From Sphingomonas sp. ID1715 (GTDB taxonomy: Bacteria > Pseudomonadota > Alphaproteobacteria > Sphingomonadales > Sphingomonadaceae): a stretch of DNA of 64,000 nt. The first letter of the stretch is position 1. Every line of letters begins with the position of its first letter. The position numbers and the translations under genes are program-made. Where the stretch lies: contig NZ_JABEPR010000004.1 of NCBI RefSeq assembly GCF_013044515.1, positions 186,001 through 250,000 of the forward strand, written 5' to 3'. Of this stretch, positions 45,374 to 53,245 are shown piece by piece. The notes below the pieces were generated by a model, which was given only the letters and a program-made list of their open reading frames with translations, was not told the DNA's origin and ran no database searches.

Positions 45374-46309
45374 CTATCCGACGGCGGACGGCGGCATCAA
45401 CATGCCCAGCCACGCGACAAGGCCCAGAATTGCGACGCCGAGACTGGCCTCGACGACGAGACTCTTGCGCAGCCGTCGAAGCGCCTGGGTCTGGTCGCCT
45501 CTGCGCAGCGCCTCTTCCAGCGCCGGCGTGATCCTGAACCTGTTGAGCGCCGCCAGAGCCAGCATTCCGATAAACAGGAGCAGCTTGATCGCGAGCAACT
45601 GGAGGTAGAGGTTCGTGCCGATCGTGGCGAGCCCGCTGAGCCCGACCAGCACCCAGCTGTTGACCAGTCCGGTCACGATCAGGAGCGCAACGGCAATCGA
45701 GCCGACTGCGGCGAAGCGCGCCAGCGCCCGGTGAAGATACTCCGCTTGGTCCCGTGACATCGACCGGTGCGCGCGCACCAGTAGAGTTCCCAGCGCGAAG
45801 ATCGCTGCAATCCATGCGCCCGCTGCCAGGAGGTGGAAAATATCGGCCGAGACATGGACGATGCCGGTCAGGCCTTCGTCCATCGCACCGTGACCCGTCC
45901 AGGCGAGCGTCGCCAGCGCGACGCCGCCCAGCAAGGTCAAGAGACCAGCGCTAGGACCGCGCATCGGATGAGAAAGCGCAACAACGATGATGAATAGCCC
46001 CAGCGCAGCGATGCGCACCAGCCACGCCCAGCCAATGCTTGTCTCGCGAACGAGCATGGCCGCCGCGCTCCAGTCGACCTCGAGGAGCGGCACGCCCGAC
46101 ATTGATGCGGTGAGCGCCGCAAGCGCCAGAGCGGACAGCAACAGTCCCACAAGCGCGGCGCCCGCGTAAAGGGCGCGCAGCGTGTGCAGCGCTGCGCGCC
46201 TGTGGTCTGCCGGCTGCGGGCTATAGATGCCGAACAGCGGCGCACCGAAGAGGATCATCAGGTCCAGGTAGAGCCCGAACCTGACGATCATGCCGAGCGG
46301 GTCGTCCAA
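45374..46309 (-). CDS. copD: Copper resistance protein CopD
   Basis: 311 aa inner-membrane protein with about eight hydrophobic helices. The helical core includes HGAMDEGLTGIVHVSADIFHLLAAGAWIAAIF, where the His residues may bind copper, and the C-terminal CopD domain (LYLQLLAIKLLLFIGMLALAALNRF). CopD is thought to import copper from CopC across the inner membrane. It follows copC by 3 bases, so the two are co-transcribed. Confidence 0.9.
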   Translation of the reverse strand: MDDPLGMIVRFGLYLDLMILFGAPLFGIYSPQPADHRRAALHTLRALYAGAALVGLLLSALALAALTASMSGVPLLEVDWSAAAMLVRETSIGWAWLVRIAALGLFIIVVALSHPMRGPSAGLLTLLGGVALATLAWTGHGAMDEGLTGIVHVSADIFHLLAAGAWIAAIFALGTLLVRAHRSMSRDQAEYLHRALARFAAVGSIAVALLIVTGLVNSWVLVGLSGLATIGTNLYLQLLAIKLLLFIGMLALAALNRFRITPALEEALRRGDQTQALRRLRKSLVVEASLGVAILGLVAWLGMLMPPSAVG

Positions 46310-46312
46310 CGA

Positions 46313-46702
46313 CTACTTGACCTGGAAAGTGTAGCTGCCGTTGACGCGGTGCGTGTCGGCGGAAACGGCGTGCCAGTCGAGCTTGTAGGACCCGGCCGGA
46401 AGCGGAGCCTTCAGTGTCGCCACAAGCGTCTTGCCATCAGGGCCGACAGCGACGGCGACGCCGTTCATTTTCATTGGGCCATTCATCTTCATGCCCGGCA
46501 TGTCGGTCATGACGAGATCGACGCCGGAGAATTGGCCGACCAATTTCTCGCTGAAATGAAGCTCGATCTTGGCCGTCCTCGATACGGTCGCGTTCGCGGC
46601 CGGGGTGGCCGACACGAGCTTGGGGTGCGCCTGGGCGGCGGTGCCGGCAACGAACAAAGCCGAGGCGGCCGTCAAGGCAAATGACAGGCGAAGGGAACGC
46701 AT
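46313..46702 (-). CDS. copC: Periplasmic copper-binding protein CopC
   Basis: 129 aa. Signal peptide ending AAQA; the mature protein should begin HPKLVSATPAANA, whose N-terminal His is a Cu(II) ligand in CopC. A Met-rich loop (MPGMKMNGPMKMNG) suits Cu(I), and the C-terminal LDWHAVSADTHRVNGSYTFQV is the family signature with the other His ligands. ATG 46702 has AGGAG upstream. First gene of copC-copD. Confidence 0.94.
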   Translation of the reverse strand: MRSLRLSFALTAASALFVAGTAAQAHPKLVSATPAANATVSRTAKIELHFSEKLVGQFSGVDLVMTDMPGMKMNGPMKMNGVAVAVGPDGKTLVATLKAPLPAGSYKLDWHAVSADTHRVNGSYTFQVK

Positions 46703-47145
46703 TGAGATCTCCTGAAAGGGGTAACGTACCTCTATACGCACTACGCGCAGCCATCCCTCATCAAACCGGCAGGGTTCGCAACAACCAAGCGCCGGCGATC
46801 ATCAAATTGCGCGACGCCTTCTGCTGCAGGAGGTCACGAGCCCTTTTTGAATGCAAAGCGCGAGTCCGGCCGCCGCCTCAAGGCCGGCGAACCCAGGATA
46901 AGGAGCAATCGTGCACGGTGGGACGGGAATGGCTTTCAACCGTTACGCAACACACTCGCTGCTCGAAAAATAATTTCATGAAGTTCGAGGGATCGGGGCC
47001 GCACGTGCGTATTGGAAGAACCGGCTATGTTCGTAAGGTTGTGACTCAAGTATTTGAAAAATAGTCAAAATATCTATTGACCTGTATATACAACTGATGC
47101 TCTTTCTGCCGCCAAATAGGGCATGGGACAGGGAGAGCCGTTGCG
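46703..47145. other. Intergenic region between copC and the TonB receptor
   Basis: About 440 bases between divergent genes. The right end is AT-rich for this window (47040-47095) and carries the HutC-type palindrome. No coding frame with a ribosome site was found. Confidence 0.5.
47083..47092. promoter_or_regulatory. HutC/GntR-type operator upstream of the TonB receptor
   Basis: Perfect 10-base palindrome TGTATATACA, the known core of HutC operators, 54 bases before the receptor ATG and directly after a TTGACC hexamer (47077-47082). A near copy lies against the start of the HutC-like gene at 52122. Confidence 0.65.
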
Positions 47146-49844
47146 ATGAAGACGCGAACGATGCTGTTGGGAGCGATGCTGGCAGGGGCCTCGGGCCCGG
47201 CGCTTGCTCAATCGGAACCTGCTGCGGATCCGAGCGTCACCGCCGCAGGGGAGGCGCCGGGTGACATCATCGTGACCGGCTCGCGCATCCGGCGGCAGGA
47301 CCTCGCCGGCGTCGGCCCGGCGACGGTCGTCTCCGCCGAGCAGATCGAGAATACGGGCGTCGTCAATATCGAGACGGTGCTTCAGCGGCTGCCGGCCAAT
47401 GCGGGATTCGCGGGCAACCAGACCTCGGCCTATTGGACCAACAACGGCTATGGCACGGCACAGGTCAACCTGCGTGGCCTCGGCATCAAGCGGACCCTGG
47501 TCTTGCTGAACGGGCGCCGGCTGGTGGCCGGCGGCACAGGCGCCAACTCGTCGCCGGACCTCAACATGATTCCGGTTGTCGCGCTCGCACGAACCGACGT
47601 GCTCAAGGACGGCGCCTCCGCGATCTACGGTGCCGACGCGATGGCGGGCGTGGTCAATCTGATCACCAGGACGGAATACGAGGGCCTGGGTGTGAGCACG
47701 CGCTACGGCATTACGGAGCGCGGCGATGGCGGCGATTTCACCACGGACCTTATCTGGGGCATCCGCAATGACCGCGGCGGCTTCATGGCGGCCGCGACCT
47801 ATCAGAAGACCGATCCCGTCAACATGGCCAGCCGGGCGCCGTGTTCGCTCGCCGAAACGACGCCGGGCCAATTGGCCTGCGTGAACAGCGCTTCGACGAT
47901 CGGCGGCCGCGCGGTGCTGCCCAACGGCCAGCAGATCAACTTCAACCAGGTGCCCGGCGGCAACGGAAACTTCTTCGAGCCCTACAGCCCCGCCAAGCAC
48001 AATTTCAACTCCAACCGTTCCTGAACGCGGTCAGTCCGGTCGAGCGCCTCAGCACGGCCTTCTTCGCCGACTACGATGTCACCGACGGCATCAAGGCGTT
48101 TGGCGAGTTCCTCTACACTTATCGCAAGTCGAATCAGATCGCGACGCCGGGAACGCTGCGCAACCTGGCCATCCCGGCGAGCAACCCCACCAACCCGACG
48201 GGCCAGAACATTGTTCTTATCCAGCGCCGTCTGGCCGAGCCCGGTCCGCGCCAGTTCTTCCAGGAAACCAACACCTGGCAGGGAACGCTTGGCCTGCGGG
48301 GCAAGTTCGCCAATGACTGGGCCTGGGAGATCGCCGGCAGCTACGGCCGGAACACCGCAATCGATGGCTCGACCAACATCGCCAATCTCGAGCGTGTCAC
48401 GAACACGCTGGACACGACCAAGTGCAGCTTTAGTGCCGGCGCCGCTATCCCGTGCGCCGACTATCTCGGATTCGGCGATCTGACGCCGCAGGTGCTTGAT
48501 TATATCCTGTTCACGTCGCGCGATCATGGCGGCAACGAGCTGGCGACCGTTACGGCCGATCTGAATGGCAACCTGTTCGAGCTGCCCGCCGGGCATGTGT
48601 CGTTCGCCGCAGGCGCAGTATATCGCAAGGAGAAAGGATGGCGCGATCCCGATCCGCTCACCGTTCTCGGTATCGCCAACACGAACCAGCAGGACCCGAT
48701 CTCGGGATCGAGCACCGCAAAGGAAGCCTATCTCGAGCTCTCGGTGCCGGTCCTCGCAGACATGCCCTTCTTTAAGGCGCTGACGGTCGACGGCGCAGTG
48801 CGCTATTCCAACTACGACCTGTTCGGGAGCGACTGGAACTACAAGGCAAGCGTCGACTGGATGATCAACGACGACATCCGCTTGCGCGGCACATACGGCA
48901 CGGGGTTCCGTATTCCCGACGTCCCCGAATTATTCGGCGGCGTGTCCGAAGGGAATCTGACCACGACCGATCCATGCAGCCGCTACGCCCAGAGCGGCAA
49001 CGCAACGCTGATCGCAAACTGCCAAGCGTCGGGCGTGCCCGCCAACTACGTCCAGCTTGGCACCACGATCCTGACGACGATCGGCGGCAATCAGAATCTG
49101 AAGCCCGAAAGTTCGACGACCTGGACGGTCGGCACGGTGATCCAGCCGAAGGGCATCGTCCCCGGCTTGTCCCTGACCGCGGACTGGTTCGATATCGATA
49201 TCAAGGACGCGATCCGCGCGATCCCCGGCTCCACCAAGCTCGCCGTTTGCTATGCGAGCGACAACCTGTCGCATCCCTTTTGCGACGACTTTACGCGGAG
49301 CCCGCTGACCGGCGAAGTCACGTTCCTCTCGGCGCAGCCGATCAACACGGGTCGTGAGAAGATGAGCGGACTCGACCTGGGGCTTGTCTACAGCCGGACG
49401 ATCGGCGACGTCGCCCTCTCGCTCGACCTCAATGCCACCTACCTCAACAAATATGTGGTGTTCCCATTCGCCGGCGGGACGCCGATCGATTTCGATGGCT
49501 TTATCGGCGGCGGCAATGGCGGCTATCCTAAGTGGCGCGGCTACGGCGTGGTGACCGCGCAGAAGGACCGCGTCATTGCGACCTGGTCGACGCAGTGGAT
49601 CAGCAAGGCCACCGACTTCAACGCCGCGCCCGGCGACATCGGGTACCGGACGCCCAACGTCTTCTACCACAACCTTCAAATCGCATTTGAAGTCGACGCG
49701 AAGACGCGCTTCCAGATCGGGGTCGACAACATCTTTGATCGCAAGGCGCCCTATATCCAGAGCTTCACCGATGCGAACACCGACACGATGACCTATGATC
49801 TGCTGCGCCGGCGCTATTATGTCGGCTTCCGCACGGCCTTTTAG
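47146..49844 (+). pseudogene. TonB-dependent receptor with one-base frameshift
   Basis: Outer-membrane uptake receptor. Signal peptide; plug domain with DIIVTGSRIRRQDL, TLVLLNGRRLV and ASAIYGADAMAGVVNL; barrel ending in GFRTAF with terminal Phe. The frame stops at 48022-48024 (SNRS-stop) and continues in another frame from ...QPFLNAVSPVERLS. Adding one C after codon AAC at about 48013-48017 restores a single 899-codon reading frame, so one base is missing. Either the gene is broken in this strain or this is a sequencing error. Two PepSY genes follow. Similar receptors import ferric siderophores, other metal chelates or sugars. Confidence 0.8.
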
Positions 49845-49860
49845 AGAAAGGAAGCAGCGC

Positions 49861-50577
49861 TTGGCGAAGATTCGCTGGCCTCTGGTCATCCGGCGGACGC
49901 ACAAATGGATCGCGCTGTTCGTCGGGATCCAGGTCGTGCTCTGGACGCTGACCGGCTTCTATATGGTCGTCGTCCATATCGACACCATCCATGGCGACCA
50001 TCTTGTCCGCGCGCCCGCGGCGCAGCCTTACGAATTGACCACGCTGGCGCCGCCATCGGCGATCGTGGCGGCCGCGCCGGGCGCGACGGAAGTGCGGCTG
50101 CAGCGTCTTTTCGACCAGCCCGTCTGGCGGGTGGAAAAAGCCAACGGAGCGCTGCTGCTCTATGATGGACGGACAGGCAAGCGGCTGCCGCCGCCGACGG
50201 AAGCCGATATCCGCGCGCTCGCGCGACGTATCTATACCGGCTCCGGCAACATCGTATCCGCTCGTCTTCTGATCGAAGCGCCGCTGGAGATGCAGTCGCG
50301 CAAGCCGCCTTACTGGCAGGTCGAGTTCGAGGGTTGGAACCGCCCGACGCTTTACCTGTCGCCTGCGACCGGCGAGTTGATTTCGAGGCGCCACAATCTC
50401 TGGCGCATCTTCGACTTCGCCTGGATGCTCCACATCATGGATTATCAGGGCCGGACCGACGTCAACAATCCGCTCCTTCGGGTCGCAACCTGGAGCGCAT
50501 TTGCGATGGCCTTCAGCGGCGCCTGGCTGCTTTTGTGGTCGTTTCCCAAGCGCAAGAAGAAGAGGGCCGCGGCATGA
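49861..50577 (+). CDS. PepSY-associated membrane protein (first of a pair)
   Basis: 238 aa. N-terminal helix after VIRRTHKWIALFVGIQVVLWTLTGFYMVV (the PepSY_TM HKW motif), a periplasmic domain, and a second helix VATWSAFAMAFSGAWLLLWSF; DFAWMLHIMDYQGR is the second family motif. No ATG fits; TTG 49861 has AGGAAG upstream. Such proteins next to TonB receptors are often linked to ferric-siderophore reduction or processing. Stop overlaps the next start (ATGA). Confidence 0.78.
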   Translation: MAKIRWPLVIRRTHKWIALFVGIQVVLWTLTGFYMVVVHIDTIHGDHLVRAPAAQPYELTTLAPPSAIVAAAPGATEVRLQRLFDQPVWRVEKANGALLLYDGRTGKRLPPPTEADIRALARRIYTGSGNIVSARLLIEAPLEMQSRKPPYWQVEFEGWNRPTLYLSPATGELISRRHNLWRIFDFAWMLHIMDYQGRTDVNNPLLRVATWSAFAMAFSGAWLLLWSFPKRKKKRAAA

Positions 50578-51314
50578 GGCGCCTCCGCATTTCGCCGCTT
50601 CTGTTCCGCCGCATCCACAAATGGGTCGGCCTGATCCTGGGCCTTCAGTTCGTCCTGTGGACGCTGAGCGGTTCGATGATGGCCCTGCTCGACATGGAGG
50701 CAGTCGGCGGGCACGCAATGCCCGCCGCCCAGAACTTTCCGTTGTCCGGCGAAACGGAATGGGTGCCGCCTGCGGTCGTGGCGAGGAGAGACGCGGTAGC
50801 TGGCCTGACGTTGCGAAACCTCGCCGGCCGGCCGGTTTATGAACTCAGCACGACCAATGGTGTCCGTCTCGTTGATGCTGGTACAGGGGCGCCGGTCGCG
50901 GTCGACGCTCGCATCGCACGAGCTGTCGCCGCAGCCGCCAATCATTCGTCGGTTCGAGCCGTCGCGTTCCTTGCCGAACCCAATCTCGAGGCGCGCGAGC
51001 ACGCAGGGGCGATGTGGCGGGTGGACTTCGCCGACGCCGCAAACAGCAGCGCCTATGTCTCGGCCGAAACCGGGCGGTTCCTGGTCATGCGTGGCGACAG
51101 CTGGCGGACATGGGATTTCTTCTGGATGCTCCACAACATGGATTATCTGAACCGCACCAGCTTCAACCACCCGCTGATCATCTTTGTCGCGTTCGGGGTG
51201 CTGTGGCTGTCGGGCACCGGCTTCTACCTGCTGTTCAAGAGCTTCCGGCGTGGCGATTTCCGCTGGATCACGCGGCCAAAGCCGAGCCAGCCAGTGCGGC
51301 AACAATCCGTCTAA
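50574..51314 (+). CDS. PepSY-associated membrane protein (second of a pair)
   Basis: 246 aa homologue of the preceding gene: RRIHKWVGLILGLQFVLWTLSGSMM, a periplasmic domain of about 150 residues, DFFWMLHNMDYLNRTSFNHP, and a final helix IIFVAFGVLWLSGTGFYLLF. The two genes look like an ancient tandem duplication and may form a heterodimer. Histidines in both helices could bind haem. Convergent with the HutC-like regulator, ending 14 bases from it. Confidence 0.78.
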   Translation: MRRLRISPLLFRRIHKWVGLILGLQFVLWTLSGSMMALLDMEAVGGHAMPAAQNFPLSGETEWVPPAVVARRDAVAGLTLRNLAGRPVYELSTTNGVRLVDAGTGAPVAVDARIARAVAAAANHSSVRAVAFLAEPNLEAREHAGAMWRVDFADAANSSAYVSAETGRFLVMRGDSWRTWDFFWMLHNMDYLNRTSFNHPLIIFVAFGVLWLSGTGFYLLFKSFRRGDFRWITRPKPSQPVRQQSV

Positions 51315-51328
51315 CGGACAGCCGCCGG

Positions 51329-52117
51329 CTACGGGCTCGCGAACGCGAAGCTTGCCGAAAGCTCGAACCGGCTGCCGGGATGCGTCAGCCAGGCGTGGGA
51401 GACGAGCCGGCCGCGGCTCCAGGTCCGGCGCGTCATGACGAGGACGGGCTCGTCGCCAGCGAGATCGAGCGCGCTGCGCGTTCGCTCATCGGCCATCGCC
51501 GCGCGGACGCGATGTTCGACGCGTTCGAGGGGCGCGATCTGCGTCAGATACTGATTGGGCGTGATCCGGGTGAAATCCATGTCGCCATAGTCCGGCGCCG
51601 CCGATGCGAGCACCAGGCGCTCCTCGAGCTGAATGGGGAGGTCGGCCTCATGATGCACGATGACCGAATGGAACAGGCGCGTGCCGATGGGCACTTCGAG
51701 CAGCGGCGCCGTTTCGACGGTCGCCTTCTCCTCATCGTTCTGCAGCACCGTTGCACGATATTCATGACCGCGGGCGCGGATTTCCTCGGCGATGTTGCGG
51801 ATTTCGATCATGTGGCCGATCGGCCTGGGCTCGGCGATGAACGAGCCGCTGCCTGCGCGCCTGTCCAGCACCCCCGCGCTCTGAAGTTCGCGCAGCGCGC
51901 GATTGGCGGTCATGCGCGAGACGCCGAATTGCGTGACCAGCTCGGATTCGGACGGCACGCGGTCACCGGGCTTGAGCGTGCCGTCCCGGACGGCGCCAAT
52001 CAGGAATTGCTTGATCGCGGCATAGCGCGGCGGTTCATCCGCTCGCTGATCCCGGCCCTCAAGCGCCGATTTGCTTCTGGATCTCTGGCAAGCTGCGGCG
52101 TCTTCAGGCGCGTTCAT
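51329..52117 (-). CDS. GntR-family regulator, HutC subfamily
   Basis: 262 aa. N-terminal winged helix (PRYAAIKQFLIGAVRDGTLKPGDRVPSE, then FGVSRMTANRALRELQSAGVL), and a C-terminal UTRA ligand domain (ALLEVPIGTRLFHSVIVHHEADLPIQLEERLV). The TANRALREL form is the HutC subclass, which in pseudomonads senses urocanate. No hut genes are here; the receptor unit upstream is the likely target. An imperfect operator copy covers the region next to its own start, so it probably represses itself. The first 28 residues are not conserved. Confidence 0.85.
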   Translation of the reverse strand: MNAPEDAAACQRSRSKSALEGRDQRADEPPRYAAIKQFLIGAVRDGTLKPGDRVPSESELVTQFGVSRMTANRALRELQSAGVLDRRAGSGSFIAEPRPIGHMIEIRNIAEEIRARGHEYRATVLQNDEEKATVETAPLLEVPIGTRLFHSVIVHHEADLPIQLEERLVLASAAPDYGDMDFTRITPNQYLTQIAPLERVEHRVRAAMADERTRSALDLAGDEPVLVMTRRTWSRGRLVSHAWLTHPGSRFELSASFAFASP

Positions 52118-52121
52118 GACC

Positions 52122-52131
52122 TGTCTATACG
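52122..52131. promoter_or_regulatory. Imperfect HutC-type operator at the regulator's own start
   Basis: TGTCTATACG matches TGTATATACA at 8 of 10 positions and lies 4 bases before the start codon of the HutC-like gene. Position suits autorepression. Confidence 0.5.
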
Positions 52132-52296
52132 GCCCGGATTCGGGTTAGGCCAAGGGCTGCTTGGAGTTGGTGCCGCAGCCATTCCGGGCGGGAGAGTGGC
52201 CGCCGGGGCTGGTTGTCTCTTGGCGGCGAAAACCCCTAAACCGATTGCCGCGCAGCACCGCGTTTCGAGATAGCTGAGAACGGCCAGAGCACAGCC

Positions 52297-52956
52297 TTGC
52301 CCAAAATCCCGCTCACCCGAAGAGAAATGAAGCAGCTGGCGTTGATCGTGGCTGGCGCGGCGTTGTTCGGGCTGGCGCTTCGCTCCGGGCAACCGGTCGG
52401 GCAAAATGTGGGAGACCTGCCGACCGTCAGGAAGATTCAGGACGATCGCAACTCGCCGGCGACAGTCAATCCCCGCGCGGACGTGTCATTGATCGTGTTC
52501 ACCGATTATCAGTGTCCCGCCTGCCGTGCATCCGAAGGTGCGATGCAGGAAGCGGTAGCAAGGGATGGGAAGGTCAGGATCGTCTACAAGGAATGGCCGA
52601 TCTTCGGTCCGCGGTCGGAACGGGCGGCACGAGTCGCCCTGGCCTCGGCATATCAGACCATCTATCCCGCCGTTCACCACGCGTTGATGACCGGCAAGCG
52701 GCCGGATGAAGCCATGCTGCGTGAGACGATCGAGCGCGCGGGCGGCGACTGGCGCCAGCTCGAACGCGACCTTGTAACGCATCGAGCGGACATCGATGCG
52801 GAGCTCGCCCGCAACCGCATGCATGCCTTTTCGCTCGGACTTGAAGGAACGCCGGCCTATCTGATCGGGCCGATCCTTGTCAGAGGCGGCCTGAGCAAAG
52901 CGCAGTTCCTGAGGACGATCACTGCGGCGCGCGAGGCCAAGCGACCGGGCCAATAA
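52297..52956 (+). CDS. DsbA-family thioredoxin-fold protein
   Basis: 219 aa exported or anchored disulfide oxidoreductase. N-terminal anchor with RREMKQLALIVAGAALFGLAL; active site DYQCPACRAS (CPAC) near residue 73; the cis-Pro loop GLEGTPAYLIG late in the protein; helical insert between. This is the DsbA/Thioredoxin_4 group used in periplasmic disulfide exchange. TTG 52297 is the longest start and includes the RR motif; ATG 52327 is the alternative and has no better ribosome site. Lies before the SDR/VKOR-like fusion, in the same direction. Confidence 0.83.
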   Translation: MPKIPLTRREMKQLALIVAGAALFGLALRSGQPVGQNVGDLPTVRKIQDDRNSPATVNPRADVSLIVFTDYQCPACRASEGAMQEAVARDGKVRIVYKEWPIFGPRSERAARVALASAYQTIYPAVHHALMTGKRPDEAMLRETIERAGGDWRQLERDLVTHRADIDAELARNRMHAFSLGLEGTPAYLIGPILVRGGLSKAQFLRTITAAREAKRPGQ

Positions 52957-53245
52957 GCGATAGGCCGCCGTCTTCGGCACCGCGAAGCGTCAAGGCACGG
53001 CGGTCGCAATGCGGGTCGGTGAACGTCATGGCCAGCGGGATGCCGTCGGGTCATGCGAAAAAGCTCTCGGTCGGCTGGTCGATGGCCGCTCGCGCGATCT
53101 TGCCGAGTATCCTGATGTTTTGAGGGGGCAGCGAGCCAGGCGCGTATTTCCATTTGCAGGACAGGACCGCCTGACCGCCTCACGCGTTCAGGAGGGCCTT
53201 GGCTCGGCGCATTGCACCGCCACGTGGCCCAGGATCGGGGATCGC

